Positions 46,190 to 58,531 are shown, counted from the first letter of the stretch. The stretch: DNA of 64,000 nucleotides from Holothuria scabra (GCA_037179385.1 CM074180.1:24967455-25031454); one strand, 5' to 3'. A program made the numbers and translations. The notes: generated from the letters alone by a model not told the origin.

Positions 46190-48960
46190 TCGGAGTCGAA
46201 TACGAGGTACTGGATCAAAAACTTACATTCCGTGTAAGACTCTAATAATTTTCTCTTTAATTGACTGTTGAAAGAAATGTAGATCGGGAGAAGGGAGATG
46301 TACTTGTGTGGTGTTTTCGCCCAAAGGGTAATTACTTATTTCAGTACACTGATTTTGGAGTGATACAGTTTGCTTTAATCACGAACGCAAATTATTAGCT
46401 CAGAAAACTAATCAGAACACTGAAAAAATGGCTGACTTATATTCTTGGATAGACTACCTAGTATAGTCTACTTATACTCCTTTTTCAACTTTTAACGATT
46501 TCATTCTAGACACAGAGCCTGCAGAAAATGGTCAGCTTTCTTATTGAATGATATTTTTACTAATTCAAGGTCTCGTATAAAGACACCGTCCCTAATGTTT
46601 ATTACCATTTTCCAGAAGGGAACGCTGACCTTCGTTTTTGAGGTATTTTAAAGTTTCAAAATTATGAGACAAAATGGAAGTACACAGAACCAAAACACAA
46701 CGTCACCAGTTTGTCGAATTTATCCCAATAACTTCATTACGCCATTGTGCACGGCACACTGACGATAGTGAAAAAAGTGTTTGGTCTTTTTTTTTAATTT
46801 GCAGTACAACCGTTAAAGTTCAAACTCGGAGTGTGATGCCACTCAGCCTGCATGAGCGGTCACTCTTTTTTTCTTTAACGCTTCTCCTTAAAGTTTGAAA
46901 TAGCGTGTGTTGAAAGCAAGCTGTTAAGAGTGATAATTAGTGATCAGAATGTATATTTGAAAAAGCTTTTAAAAGTGCATTGCTTCAGAGGTATATTTTT
47001 CTAATAGTTTATATTTTTAGCAACCTGGAGTATTGTTGAGTGAGTGAATATTCAAAACTGACTGGGTGAAACCATGGACAGATGAAGGTATCACCCTGGT
47101 GGTGTAACAACTTCATCGCAGGTATGCTACCTCTATCTCTTGTCACATTCTAGCATGGTATTTACTACAAAAAGTCTAGTCCAACTTGAACAGAACTTGA
47201 CTAGACTTGTTTCAGAAATGATAAGAATAAGTTCAATGTTGAACAGCATCTAGTCAAATTTATTTTTGAGCAGGTTCCTGTTCGGTGCCCTTTTGACCAG
47301 ACCGTTTTGCAAGTGGAAGTGTATTTTTCAATAGATTCAAAACTGCGTAACGTCTTCAAGTTCTCGGGAAGTGCAAGGTATATGGCGTTTCCAACAATGT
47401 AGTTTACAGGCATATTCCAATGACTTCTGTATTGATTCCCGAAAGAAAGACAAAACTATTCCACACCTTGTTCCCCAAATCCTGTTGCTATATCCTTTTT
47501 CCAACTCAAGATATCTCACTTTAAAGATTTGTTATTTGTTAAAAAATACCTCTATTTTTCAACAGTGCCACAGAAAGTTATGTAATGTGAGCACATTGTG
47601 TCAGATTCCTTTTTTGGTTTCTTTATAACTGATTGTTTGTTCTTGAAATATAATGCTGTATAACATTTGAATATCTCTTCGTGTATATTTAGAATTACTC
47701 TACACCTGTGTGGGTAGCATACAGCAAACAAAGTCGTTGCAGCTACAACAAAACTATAAATAAACTGAATGCAATGCCAACTTAATCACATATTTCCCCA
47801 TAATGCACTAAATCTGTAGTAAATTGCATAAATGAAAATATATATCTTTCGAACGATACTTCCTAATGAAATACAGTTTTCATCCCCTGAAAAAAGACAA
47901 TTTTCCTGCATATTTTGAAGTCAATGAATTTTTGTCTCCGGAAAATCCCAGTAGAGCAAGATATACCACTGCACACAAAATCATATGTAACATAGGGAAG
48001 GGAGTTCTATACTTGAAATAAGTCATAATCTAAGTGAAAACAATTTCATTTTATCCTTATTATTAGGTTTCCAAGCAGATTTTAACTTTAAAAGGACCTC
48101 GTAGGAAGTGCACTTTGGTGAAGCCTCAAGCTGCGGCATACCGAAGTTCAAAGCATAAGCATAAACACAATATCAAGTCGGCTGAACAAAACACTCAGTA
48201 GCGTACACGAAGTAGATTGCACACTAACGGATTCTTTTACTATGTTATGCTGAAACTTTGGGGGTCAAAGTAAGGGAAGAGGTGATACCCTCATTATCTT
48301 TGAAATATGATTTGCATAAAATGCAAAGTGGTCACATGTTACCTGTCATACAGTGAATAAAGAATAAATACATATTCCAAGTCATTACGGCGTCATGAAA
48401 AGTATCCTTCAAAGACAGTGGTGCCCGACCACCTCCCCTTATGTCATAATTACTAGCATCACCATTAGGATGCACGTAGCTATGTTCTGTACATCCATGC
48501 ATGGAGATGGTCTACCATGAAAGATCCCCCATCCCCCACCCCCATCCCGATTTGGGAAATAACACACACTACACCGAGTGTTACATTTAACCATTCTTTT
48601 CGTTTATCTTTCATGAATTTGGAAATTTTGACTTTAAGGAATGAAACTTCACTTTTAAGAAGTAAATAAATGCAAAATTATCCTTTTCTTGTGTGGAGCT
48701 TGTCTTGGTATCACTTTGACTGTTTGAAAGCTCATTTTAGTTTGCTACTAACGGTATATGAGTACCGTTGGTCTTTTCACAGAAGCATACCGTGAGACTG
48801 GTTGAGGAACAACACCAATTAGGTCTATAGTTTAGCTTCTGTTGTATTCTGTGTACCTTTGTACTTTTTAATAATGATAAAACATCTTTGCATTCTGCTA
48901 TAGGTGGAACTTGTAGTATATTTCTAGGCGTATGGGAGGGGCAAAGGTAATTCTTCAAGA
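46190..48960. other. unassigned stretch
   Basis: No supported gene or repeat family member is visible. The frames at 46674, 47201 and 47371 lack splice context. Confidence 0.35.
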
Positions 48961-48964
48961 AAAA

Positions 48965-49062
48965 CTGCCTACATGGAGCGCCACCACAACTTGGCGCGAA
49001 GCGTACTAAACGTTTTGAAAAACCGTGACCCTGAAATAGCCGAAAATGACATTTCCCAGGCT
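48965..49062 (+). mobile_element. decayed hAT-like fragment with hairpin block
   Basis: gcgccaccacaacttggcgc (48978-48997) followed by aagcgtac, then an aatagccgaaaatgacattt block, parallels the internal block of the 1276 and 29725 elements (cagatggccggaaacggcac). No ends are visible. Confidence 0.5.
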
Positions 49063-50530
49063 AGTTAAAGAAGAATTAAGGCAGTCGTTATTTAAGGTTT
49101 CGTTTTGCAATAAAATTGTTCGCTTCAAAAAAGTGAGACAATTTACAAAATGTTTAAATTTGCATAAACATTACATATCTGTCAAAGAAAAATTGAGTTT
49201 ACTTAATATCAAAAATATATTTGTAAAATCTTTGATTTGAATCAAACAGTTCACCCAACAGATTATTGCATCTTAATATCCTTTGGGGATGGAATTTGTC
49301 ATTTTGCCTTTGACGGTTCATTAGAGAAAATAGTCCCGTTTCGATTTGCTTTAAAAATAATGACTTCGTTGTATACAAGGTTTCAGTACCGGGGGTTTTC
49401 CAAGGTTTTGTTTTAGTATGACTGTTAGTGGCAGACTTTACGGTGTTCATTAATGTAACAGTTGTCAATGCAGATTGGTAAACAATGATCTAAAAAAAAA
49501 ACTCAACCTTCATGTAAAAGAATAACAATTGAGAATGTACATCTTTCGTCATTAAACGACAAATAAATAAATGCCTTTATTGCGTTTATCGCATCGCTTC
49601 GTCTTTTTTTAAACTCAATAAACTTTTTATTTCATGTCCATCACGTCGTGTAAAATCTCCTCAGAGACTGATGTTTTATTTTGAAACCATAGACTAGCAT
49701 TTATTAGTCGTATAACGTTGATCATTAAAGTTTTAATGGATTCAGGGAGCTAAACATAACGATCGTAATGTTTCAGGCAACATATATCACGCAATGCCAT
49801 TCAGTATGTAGACACGTGGGACTTCCTCAGTAAAGCAAATTTAAATATAAGGTGATTATTAAATGTCATACTAAACACAAACTAACATTAACCGGAAATT
49901 ATGAAGCAATTAAATTTATTTCTTTCCAATCGCTATTTTCCATTAACTTTAATCAATTTAATGACCCAATCATTCTGAAAGGCTATAAAAAAATTGTTCG
50001 ACATTTCTGTTTCGCATTGTTAAGATACTTTGGTAACTAAACTATATGTTTTGTTAAGTTGTCGGACATGTAATAGCCTAAACGTCAACAACAAAGGGTC
50101 CGTGGTCAAACACAGTTTTAGGGAAGGAAGTTTTCAGAAGGGGGGGGGGGGGGCGTGAAAAATTGTATTGAACAAGTGGCAAACTTCAAACTCTTTGGTT
50201 TTCGGGTCTGCAAAAAAGCAGTTGAAGCAGGTATATGTAAAAAAGGTGGTAACTTCATTTTAAAATTGATAAAATCTCTCAAGTGAAAAAGTTATACTTT
50301 GAAATTAAAATTAAATTTTTATTTTTTATTTTAAATTGTTTGCAAAGCTTCCACTTTAATACAAGGAACCTTAAACTTTTAGGATAATCACATATCAACA
50401 TATAGGACTTCTGCTTTGGTTTAAAGTGACTTGCGGCCCTACTAATCGTTTCCGCCGTTTATAACATGAATGAAATATCATTAAAAAGAAAAAAAAACTA
50501 ATCAGTTACAAGGTTATTCCCCTATAAAGC
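49063..50530. other. unassigned stretch
   Basis: No supported feature apart from a poly(G) run near 50140. The minus-strand frame at 49199-49468 has no clear boundaries. Confidence 0.35.
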
Positions 50531-50533
50531 TAG

Positions 50534-50760
50534 CCTCACACTACACGACTTTGCAAGCCGCAACTCAACTCGATCGTCGGATCTCCAACAGTCGTGTAGT
50601 GTGCGTGAGTTTACGACTGCGACTAGCAGTTTCAAGACCAGTTTCAAGTCGCATCGCTCTCAATCGGGAAGAACGAACATGTTGGTTCTTACCGACTCTG
50701 TACGGCGACAGTCGCAAGTGACTGAAAATCTGACCAATCAAAATTACTGATTTATATGCA
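50534..50760. mobile_element. possible DNA-element fragment with cgact repeats
   Basis: cctcacactacacgact (50534-50550) pairs with agtcgtgtagtgtgcgtgag (50590-50609). The following ~120 nt repeats gcgac/agtcg words. A tcacactac-type start is common in Harbinger-like elements, but I find no second end or target duplication. Confidence 0.35.
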
Positions 50761-51003
50761 CGTGATATAAATACGGTGAAAGTTGTCTGATGCTTGTGTA
50801 GATATTCAGTTGAAAAGATGGATATATGGATCGAGTACGGCGAGTAGAGATAAGACAAACTCATAGAAAAATGGGAGCAACGATCTGGCTTAATAAATTT
50901 AAATTCGTACTCAATGGTTATTTATACCAACGGTCCCCAAGCCTAGGTTATACCTTACATTTTGTTAACCCTCACAAGCTTCTAGTCTAGTAGGCATTTA
51001 GTA

Positions 51004-52383
51004 CACTGTTAAAAATTTCTGTAAATTTACAGACTTTTTTTAACTTAAACTTTTTGTATTTTACTTTTAATAGAGATTTTCTGTATCTTTACAAACACTT
51101 TGTATTGCTACAATAAAAAAAGGTTGTTTAACACGTATTTTCTGTTTATTTGAAAAACCATTTCTGTCTGCTTTTTTAACCAAATTTTACTGCTTTGTAA
51201 AACTTTTTCTGTAAATTTACAGAAATTTTAACAGTATTTTGTATTTTTCTGATTTCACATAAATATACTGTCATTTAACAAACATTCATTTTGTTTTTGA
51301 GCTGAAAAAGAAACAAAAATAAGCCCAAACAAACAAACAAATAAGAAATAGCCAGAAAATTTTCAATATATAACATGCATCGTTCTGCGAAGTTTCAGTT
51401 AAAAAAGAAAACATTTTTGGCAAATTTATGGCCCTATTTGAAAATTAACTTACATTTATTATACTGACAATTGGTATACTGATGTCAACTCATCGCCACA
51501 GGCGCTCATGCACTTGATCAAACTAAAAACGTTTCACAAATTTACTTGAAAGAGTCTGTAAATTTACCACTTTATGACGTAAACCTCATTTTGCATAAAT
51601 GGGTGGAGCTTATTTTGTAGGCATTTTCCTAACAAAAGAATTGCTGTTGCTTTGAATAATATCTTTTTTGGCGTTTTTTAATCAGGAAGTGATAAACTTA
51701 TTGTTTACCTTGTCTGGAAATGTTTGCAACCAATGTATTTGCATTCTTTGTCATATTTATTTTAAAAACAATTATTATATTGTACAAAAAATGTGACTTT
51801 CCAATTACAAAGTTCCTAGAGATAGCAGTCTACTTGACAACAATATGACAACAAAGCATCCTCATTGTGTTTTGATTGAAAACAACTTCGTAACGACACA
51901 TTACGTTGATAAGCAAATACCTGATCTACGTAATAGTGAAGTGTATGTTACGTAATAACATATGAAAGGAAAAAAGGCGATATTATAATAAATATTAAAA
52001 CGCCGAGAATGAAAACAGTAGGCTGTAAATTCACATAAAATTAAGGTAAAAAAAACAGAACAATTCTGTAATTCGATTTTACAGTAGACATTTGTAAACT
52101 AATTTACATGCAAAAACTGTAAAGAAAAAATATTTGTAAGTATTGTAAATATTTGTAAGTATTATATTTATTTTCCAACCTATGTTTTATATATATGTAC
52201 ATATGTATATATTTTCAAGATGGGAATAAAGTTCTTCCTTAAAAAAAAAAAAAAACTGTAAAGAAAAAACAAACACTTAATGTTTTTTCATGATTACAGT
52301 CTGGCTGTAAAAAAAACATTATTTGGTTGGAAAAAAATTTGCCATAAAAATTATGTAAATTTACAGAGAAATTTTTAACAGTG
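51004..52383. mobile_element. non-autonomous DNA element, 1.35-kb family (copy 2, inverted)
   Basis: The ends cactgttaaaaa and tttttaacagtg are flanked by TA (51002-51003 and 52384-52385). It is the reverse complement of 34258-35605 over nearly its whole length. It lacks roughly 110 bp present in copy 1 (near 35050-35150) and carries a retroposed insert at 52131-52250. Confidence 0.87.
52131..52250 (+). mobile_element. retroposed poly(A) insert with 19-bp target duplication
   Basis: The direct repeat aaaaactgtaaagaaaaaa (52112-52130 and 52251-52269) brackets a ~120-nt insert. AATAAA (52225-52230) lies 10 nt before a run of A. Copy 1 of the host element has the uninterrupted site. This is a 5'-truncated cDNA of some polyadenylated transcript placed by LINE machinery; its source is unknown. 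Confidence 0.85.
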
Positions 52384-52904
52384 TATAACGAGCTGAGTAG
52401 CAGCTGACGATACGTGTGGCTGTTGCATTGGAACACCGTTGATGTTTGCCCGACAGTGGGCGTGGCTTACCAATTGTGACGTAACCTGAAAACACTCTTT
52501 TCTTCCATATTTTGTTGCAGTGTTGATCCACTAATCAATTGAAGGAAATACTATTGTATATCGTAATTGCATAGACCCGTAGTGTTAATTTGTTCACATA
52601 ATCTTTGAAACCTTCAGAGTGAAAAAACACTATGTAAGAATAAATTTAGTTACCAATCTTAATTTGTACTGAAATTTTTCCATTGAAAAGGGGTCAATAA
52701 CTCTTCTCACTCTTTGAGAGTGGACGTTTATTCTTAATTTTAGATCCTTTTCATATTTTTTCACTCTGCTATGTTTAGAGAAAAACCGAAACAGTTGACC
52801 AGCCATCACGATAATTGAACAAAGGGGGCGTACTGTAGGGTAAACGTCTTAAAAATAAGCTTTAGGAGTTGTGTCAAACGTTGGAAAAGCTGTACCTCTT
52901 GCAG

Positions 52905-53076
52905 AAATCCAACTCATGATATGTCCAGGACACAAAGTGCATTTATGTTCTAAGAAGATTATAAAATTTCATAAGGATCAAAAGTTTGCAACATTATGTT
53001 TACATGAACAGATGAAAGTGATTCATATAAGGCATGGGGGATTGTATAAACAACTCCCTGGTCCAACTTTTCAAAG
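52905..53076 (+). CDS. candidate internal exon, unknown protein
   Basis: A strong acceptor (ctgtacctcttgcag) and a strong donor (CAAAG/GTAAGA) bound 172 nt that are open in one frame. The exon enters in phase 1 and leaves in phase 2. The peptide includes MICPGHKVHLCSKKIIKFHK and ends KQLPGPTFQ. No domain is recognised and no neighbouring exon is found in the window. The quality of both splice sites makes this the best-bounded exon here. Confidence 0.42.
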
Positions 53077-53645
53077 GTAAGATGGTAGACCTTTTTAAAG
53101 GTTTTTGTTTACATGCCCAGCTGTTCTTACGGCTCCATGATATACCAGTATATAACGTAAAGCCCTAGTCTTTCTGTTATACTGAATCGACAAAATGATC
53201 ACTAAATAGAATTACGTCTTTAGCTAAATTACAATGTAGATGGAAACGGTTGGACCATATTTAAGGGAATGTCTTTCGAGTTTTAGTTACTACCTAAAAG
53301 GCTATGAATGCAACAAGGTGAGCATGACCATAACAACTACTCAGTGTCCCTCAGTGCACCAATATTTGTTCTAAACGCAGTGACGTAGCTACAGGGGGCC
53401 ACTCTAGCTCTGAAAATTAAACATTCAGAAATTTGCTATTTGCCTTGACACCTGTCAATTACAGTGAGGTTTCTCCCACTCCTTTCATGACATTCTTAAT
53501 TCTCCCCAACACAAGCTCCATATTTGTAATTATTAGTTAAAAAATAGCCAAAATCATCATCAATGGTTTTGCTCAGTCTGATTTAACTTCAGATACATGC
53601 TTTGACACATCACTTACTTTTACTTTATGATTATCCGGTGTGCAA

Positions 53646-54864
53646 CATAGGCGGCGGAAGATTTTTTTATTGGGGGCCACAAGTTTTCGGCAGCCGACAT
53701 AATGGGGACGCCGTAAGGCGTCCGGTTTTGCGCGAAGCACAAAACCCCCGCCGGCGTGGGGTCCAGGGGGCGCTTTAAGGGCCCCTGGTGGGGTTCAGGG
53801 GGCAAAGCCCTGGTAGGGGTCCATGGGGGACTGGAGACTTGCCGGGGTGGCTGGAGTTTACTATCTAAGCGTAGCGCCACCATCATTTGGCGCGGAACGT
53901 ACAAAGAAATTCTTTGTTTTTAAAACCTCCCATATGACTGGAAATTTGCATTTGCCAGGTTTATTTGTCTCCAATTCTGGTGAGAAAAATTTGTGTTTTT
54001 TTCGAAGACTAAAACACACTTTTGGGATACTGATTAGCTCAGTTCATTACTCCACTGGACTATGTATCCCAGGATCGCAAATCCGGAATCCTGCTGAATG
54101 TTGCAAGCAGCTGTTCCAGTGCACGCCTGAGTAAGGTATTTCCAGAGACGTAAGGGAACATTTCAGTTTTGGGGCAGAAGATTTTTGCCCGAAAAATGTA
54201 ATTCTGCCTGTAAGACAGTCAAAGCGGAGCTCCACCACTGGTTGGTTCGGGCATTGTGTTCTGATTATCTGTGAAGTAACGGTCATAGCTTTTTGAGCTA
54301 ACAGACCCAAATATTTTACCCACCACACCAAGTATGATCGGAACGATTTTGTGCATCCCCAGGAATTGCAAAAAAATTCCCTACATGAGGTAGAAACATG
54401 CCAGATGCTAGGAGCACACTTTCATCCACACCAAGGTAGCAAATTTTAGCCACCCCAAATCTGTCAGAAAATAATCCACCCTGAAACCCGACGAGTAAAA
54501 AGTCAAGAGATTCCGAAGATATGAACCTTGTCACAATCTACCTGAATTTATTCCGAAATTCAGAGTGGGGCACAATTGCAGAATAACCTGCAACTGTTTG
54601 AAGGTCGAAAATAACTCTCCTACAGGTCATCGTTAATGTGGGGGTTCCAGGGGGAGAAGCCCCCGGAAGCTCTGCAACTTTGAGTGGCACTCTGAAAAGT
54701 AATATTTGAGCCAAAGATTACCCGATATGTAATAAAGCAACTTATATTGTTTAATTACTTTTGAAAAATTTATTTTGCGACATTCAGTTATGGGGGGGGG
54801 GGGGCATGCCCCCAAAAAATCTCATGAAAAAATTATTGGGGGGGGGGCGCTTCCACCGCCTATG
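53646..54864. mobile_element. hAT-like DNA element, about 1.2 kb
   Basis: The ends cataggcggcggaag and cttccaccgcctatg are inverted with one mismatch, and both continue into aattattggggg-type runs. The interior has two hairpin-type blocks (53874-53892 and about 54226-54246). Flanking 8-mers do not match clearly. A GC-rich segment (53690-53820) stands out from the AT-rich background. Confidence 0.7.
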
Positions 54865-54994
54865 TGTAATCAAAAGTCCGGAGGTTCTTATTGGGGAAGG
54901 GAAACGATTTGACCAAGACACGTATAATATTTCATTCATCTTGCACGCATTAATATACTTTTTTAAACAGTTACATGAATATCTTTCAGCTGGC

Positions 54995-55300
54995 TTAAAG
55001 GCCCTGTTCTCTCACCCCAAACATTACCATTTCTCCTAACCTTCTTACTGAAGCCCCTCCCACAACTATCTGAAATTCATCCTCATCCAGACACAATCTC
55101 AGTTTATTGCTTCAGGGTGAGTATAGAAAAACTCAATTTATATAATCAAAACACTCTCAGTACCAAACACGCTGTGTAATATAAGCATTGGCACTCTGCA
55201 TCGTTTGAATTAGCTGTCAATCAAAGAGCTGAGCCAATTGGGAATTTCGGTACCCGGGTACCAAAACTGTAGTTTTGGGGTGAGAGGTTTGGCCCTTTAA
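54995..55300. mobile_element. MITE, family AAAGGC (copy 3, best preserved)
   Basis: The ends ttaaaggccctgttctctca and tgagaggtttggccctttaa are inverted, and ccccaaa lies inside each. A TTAA-like target at both edges is plausible. See 8411 and 14015 for the other copies. Confidence 0.7.
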
Positions 55301-55422
55301 AGTTGCCTTTAAAAAAGATTTATCCCTCAAAAATAACCAGTACCCAGAGTTTTCCATTACCTCGTTAAACCAGATCTGGGAATAGTTTCGTATCAGGTAA
55401 AATATAGTTAATGAACTACTGA

Positions 55423-55899
55423 CGAATTTCTGGTTTTATTCATAGACCAAAGATATGTTCTTTGTGTATTTCTGAGGATTTTGCTGACGAGTTTTACTTG
55501 GTAAGTAAGTGTCCTTATTTCTCACCACAAAGAGCAATGTATATTAAGCCCTATTATTTTGTCTGGCCTAGTGTTTGGAAATATCAGCAGTTATTTAATG
55601 TTTCTAGTTGTTATCAACTCCCTAAACTTGCTAAATTTGTGTCCTTTATTATGAATAATCTTGGATGAAACGGGTGATGTACCATGTGCATGTGTATGCA
55701 GGCGAGGCTCAATGTATTTGTATTTCATTTATTAACTTAGTTATGCTCTTAAAGCACTTAAGTATTCTTGTGTCTATGTAATCGTCTAGCGCTTTGATTT
55801 TGCTGTTTTATAATACATGTACTCATTTTGTATGTAATTATCTTACACCCCAGAAGGGGTTTCAGGTTCTTAGAGAAAGAAATAAACTTCAAACTTCAA
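55423..55899 (+). mobile_element. LINE ORF2 C-terminus plus 3'UTR, 5'-truncated
   Basis: The frame 55423-55668 contains HRPKICSLC, DEFYLVSKCPYF and KFVSFIMNNLG before a stop. This follows the C-terminal pattern of invertebrate non-LTR ORF2 proteins (C-x2-C, DEx-type, CP(F/Y)F, KF(V/I)xxIM). The usual His between the Cys pairs is replaced. A short 3'UTR follows with ccccagaaggggtttc and AATAAA (55881-55886), ending in a CTTCAAA-type tail. Reverse transcriptase and endonuclease are absent. Confidence 0.75.
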
Positions 55900-56094
55900 G
55901 AACACCAGACGCTATGGGCGTCCGGAGAATGCACCAAGGGGAACACTTGCCCCCTCCCCCACCGAAGATCAGAAACTTTAATATTCGTTATCAAATTTAT
56001 ACTGTTAAAACAAATAGTTACTGTTGCTTTACGAAAGAACTACCATCCTTCCATCTGATGTGTGCAGTGGGCTAAAAACGTCTATTTTACACTT

Positions 56095-56340
56095 TCTTTA
56101 ATAATGCAGTCCGCTTGTTTTCTGTAGTGAGATAGAGAATCGGTTTGTTATTTGGGTGGCCAGGGTTCGAATCCTGTGGAGGTCGATCCATTTTTAAGAC
56201 TACAAAAAGGAACCTACTACCGGTGTGGGTGTTGCTGTGCAATTAAGGGGGTAGGACACACAACTTCAATTAAGTACTTTCTCAAGAAGAGAGTAAACTT
56301 CACCAACCATCCGGTGTCCCGCAACTAGATAAAGATGAAG
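56095..56340 (+). mobile_element. possible tRNA-derived SINE
   Basis: A B box (agggttcgaatcc, about 56163) follows a weak tRNA-like arm, with a ~150-nt body behind it. The A box is unclear, and no second copy is in the window. Confidence 0.3.
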
Positions 56341-56356
56341 TAGCTGCTAGATTAAA

Positions 56357-56775
56357 AGCCAGGTCACACAACAGCGATATCGGATCGGATTTCGCTCCGA
56401 TTTTTGTGAGTTTTGATTAATATCTCCTCCATCTTTGGTCGAAAAGAAAAAATTTGGCAACATGTGTAGCCTAATAAATGGTATCGTAGGACTACGAAAT
56501 TCTAAGTTATAGGCTACAAATTATTCCGTCACGTCGAATCCGCAGACAGCCTTTATCGAATACCCGTAGTCCGACAAAAGCTATTTGTCAATGACGTCAC
56601 GAAATAAACAATTTTTATTTTATTTCCGTGGTCCTCTCATACCGGCCATATATTTACAAAATATGGCAAATTTTTGGTTCTTTCCGACAATGGATGGAGG
56701 AGATTTTTACAAAAACTCACAAAAATCGTATACTGTAGTAATCCGATCCGATATCGCTGCAGTTTGAACTGGGCT
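56357..56775. mobile_element. Harbinger-like MITE, 419 bp
   Basis: Inverted ends of about 35 nt share agc(c/g)atatcggatcggat after an agcc(a/c)aggt-type start. Flanking AAA on both sides suggests a 3-bp target duplication, as in PIF/Harbinger. It has no coding capacity. Confidence 0.65.
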
Positions 56776-56791
56776 AAAACTAGAAAGTTAC

Positions 56792-57041
56792 AGAGGAATC
56801 TGATCAGCGACTGGACTTAGTGACTGTAGGCAGCCAATAGTGGAGTCCAGCAGTCTTAAATCGTCTTCATTTATTGTCTACATGAATTTAAAACCCTCAT
56901 AGTCAGTGAATTTGAAGAAATCAGTGCACAATTTAGTGTAAAACCATAAATGATACAGGTAAGCAAGGAAATTGAAAAAATGATATACCCCAGTTATGGC
57001 CGACTGAAATTTGGCCATCACTTGCTGTCCGGATTCGTCTA
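56792..57041. mobile_element. MITE, family TAGACGAATCCG (copy 2)
   Basis: The right end ggattcgtcta is intact; the left end has decayed (aatctgatcagcgac). The body (cagccaatagtg, atgaattt, cacttgctgtccgg) aligns to the copies at 22486 and 57345. Confidence 0.65.
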
Positions 57042-57344
57042 TAAAATAAGAGGTAAAACCCTGCCTAACTAACTACCAGTAAATTATTGCAGTATAATTT
57101 ATGACGGCAGAAAAAATATTTTACTCCAGTCCATTTTGTGTCAAGTGACTACCGACTCCTTAAAAGTAAGACTTTCTCCCCTGAGAGTGTGACAGTCTAT
57201 CCAAAGAAGAGGAATACTTCACCCAAATGGAATGGTATACTGCCCTGTTTGAGGAAAATTTTCATTCTACCCCGGGTGAAATTCAATCTAACTATATGTG
57301 TGGTCACAAATCACACTCTTAAAATTGAATTGTACTCTTTTGTG

Positions 57345-57611
57345 TAGACGAATCCGATCAGCGCTTGTTTTTAATAACTGTTGGCAGGCATTAGTGAGGT
57401 CCATCGGCCATCAGAAATGTCTCCATTTATTGTTTACATGAAATTCAAACTCTTATATGTAGTAAAATTGAGGAAATCAAGATACAATTTAGTGAACAAC
57501 CATCCATGGTTCAGTACAAGTAATCGCGGAAATCGAAAGATTAAAATGTAGTAGACCTCAGTTTTGGCCGACGACAATGACGAATCATCACTTGCTGTCC
57601 GGATTCGTCTA
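57345..57611. mobile_element. MITE, family TAGACGAATCCG (copy 3, best preserved)
   Basis: tagacgaatccg and cggattcgtcta are perfectly inverted. It lies only 304 bp from copy 2 in the same orientation. Confidence 0.75.
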
Positions 57612-57632
57612 CTCTAAAACAGCTGATGCACA

Positions 57633-57763
57633 TTACTTAACGAGGAATTTCTTAGTTGACTGCAAACATTATATTGTATTTGTATCGATAGTTTTCTGTG
57701 TTAGAGTTAGGGATTTGGTTGGATATTATAGCGATACTGTTAGACGGGAAATTTGTTGTTAAG
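57633..57763. mobile_element. MITE, family TGTTTAACAAG (copy 3, decayed)
   Basis: cattacttaacgaggaattt, the core gttagagttagggatttgg and ttgttgttaagcg align to 30674-30804 in the same orientation. Confidence 0.5.
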
Positions 57764-57985
57764 CGACGTGCTCCTAAAACGTTTTTAGCAATTAAACAGT
57801 TACTTAATTTGCCCAACTTTGTCATCCCGTTTAAATTCTAAACATGTTTAGTGTTTAAATACCAACGGCTTAGCAAATTAAACGTGTTTTGTAACAGAAT
57901 GATATGAAACAATGCACATATGTTTAGTATCTAAACATATTTAAAAATTGTTGAAGGTGTGTAGTATCTAAACATGCTCAACAAA

Positions 57986-58057
57986 ATGGCGGCAAACAAC
58001 AAAAATTCCGAGATATCTCTTTCCCATCAGTTATATTTGTGCAGTCGTCATATCTAG
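57986..58057 (+). CDS. possible short coding start in a YY1-like context
   Basis: AAAATGGCGGC matches the YY1/initiator motif often found at start codons of housekeeping genes. The ATG at 57986 opens 23 codons (beginning MAANNKNSEISLSHQ) before TAG. Donor candidates inside are weak. It may be chance. Confidence 0.2.
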   Translation: MAANNKNSEISLSHQLYLCSRHI

Positions 58058-58531
58058 CCTGTAGTAATATTTAATCAGTGTTTACTTCCCCCGAGAGGTA
58101 CATTGACATACTGTACCTTTTTATTGTCGTTCTCGTTGACTCAGAACGAGTAACAAATTAACAGATGTTTCAGAGACAGATAAATAAATTCCATGTTACC
58201 GACGTTGACGACTCCCAAGTTTCAATATTTTGTCATATATCTTCATGAAGAAAGTATCCAAAGATAATTAAGCATCAATTAAGCGTTCGACAGCTCAATG
58301 TCATATCATCTCGCCAGTCGAATTCCCTTGCCGCCAAAACTAGATCATCAAACCCTGATTATAAAGCTCATGCCTCTTGAACCGTCTGCGAACGATGTTT
58401 TCTTTAATCTAAAAATAAGTAGCGTTGTGGTTGTACACAGTGTAGCTTTCTAATCGGAATTTGGGCTGTTAGGATATTGTTGTTAGGAGCATGCATCATG
58501 TTCTCGAAAGTTTTAAAAACGTGAGAGTCGT

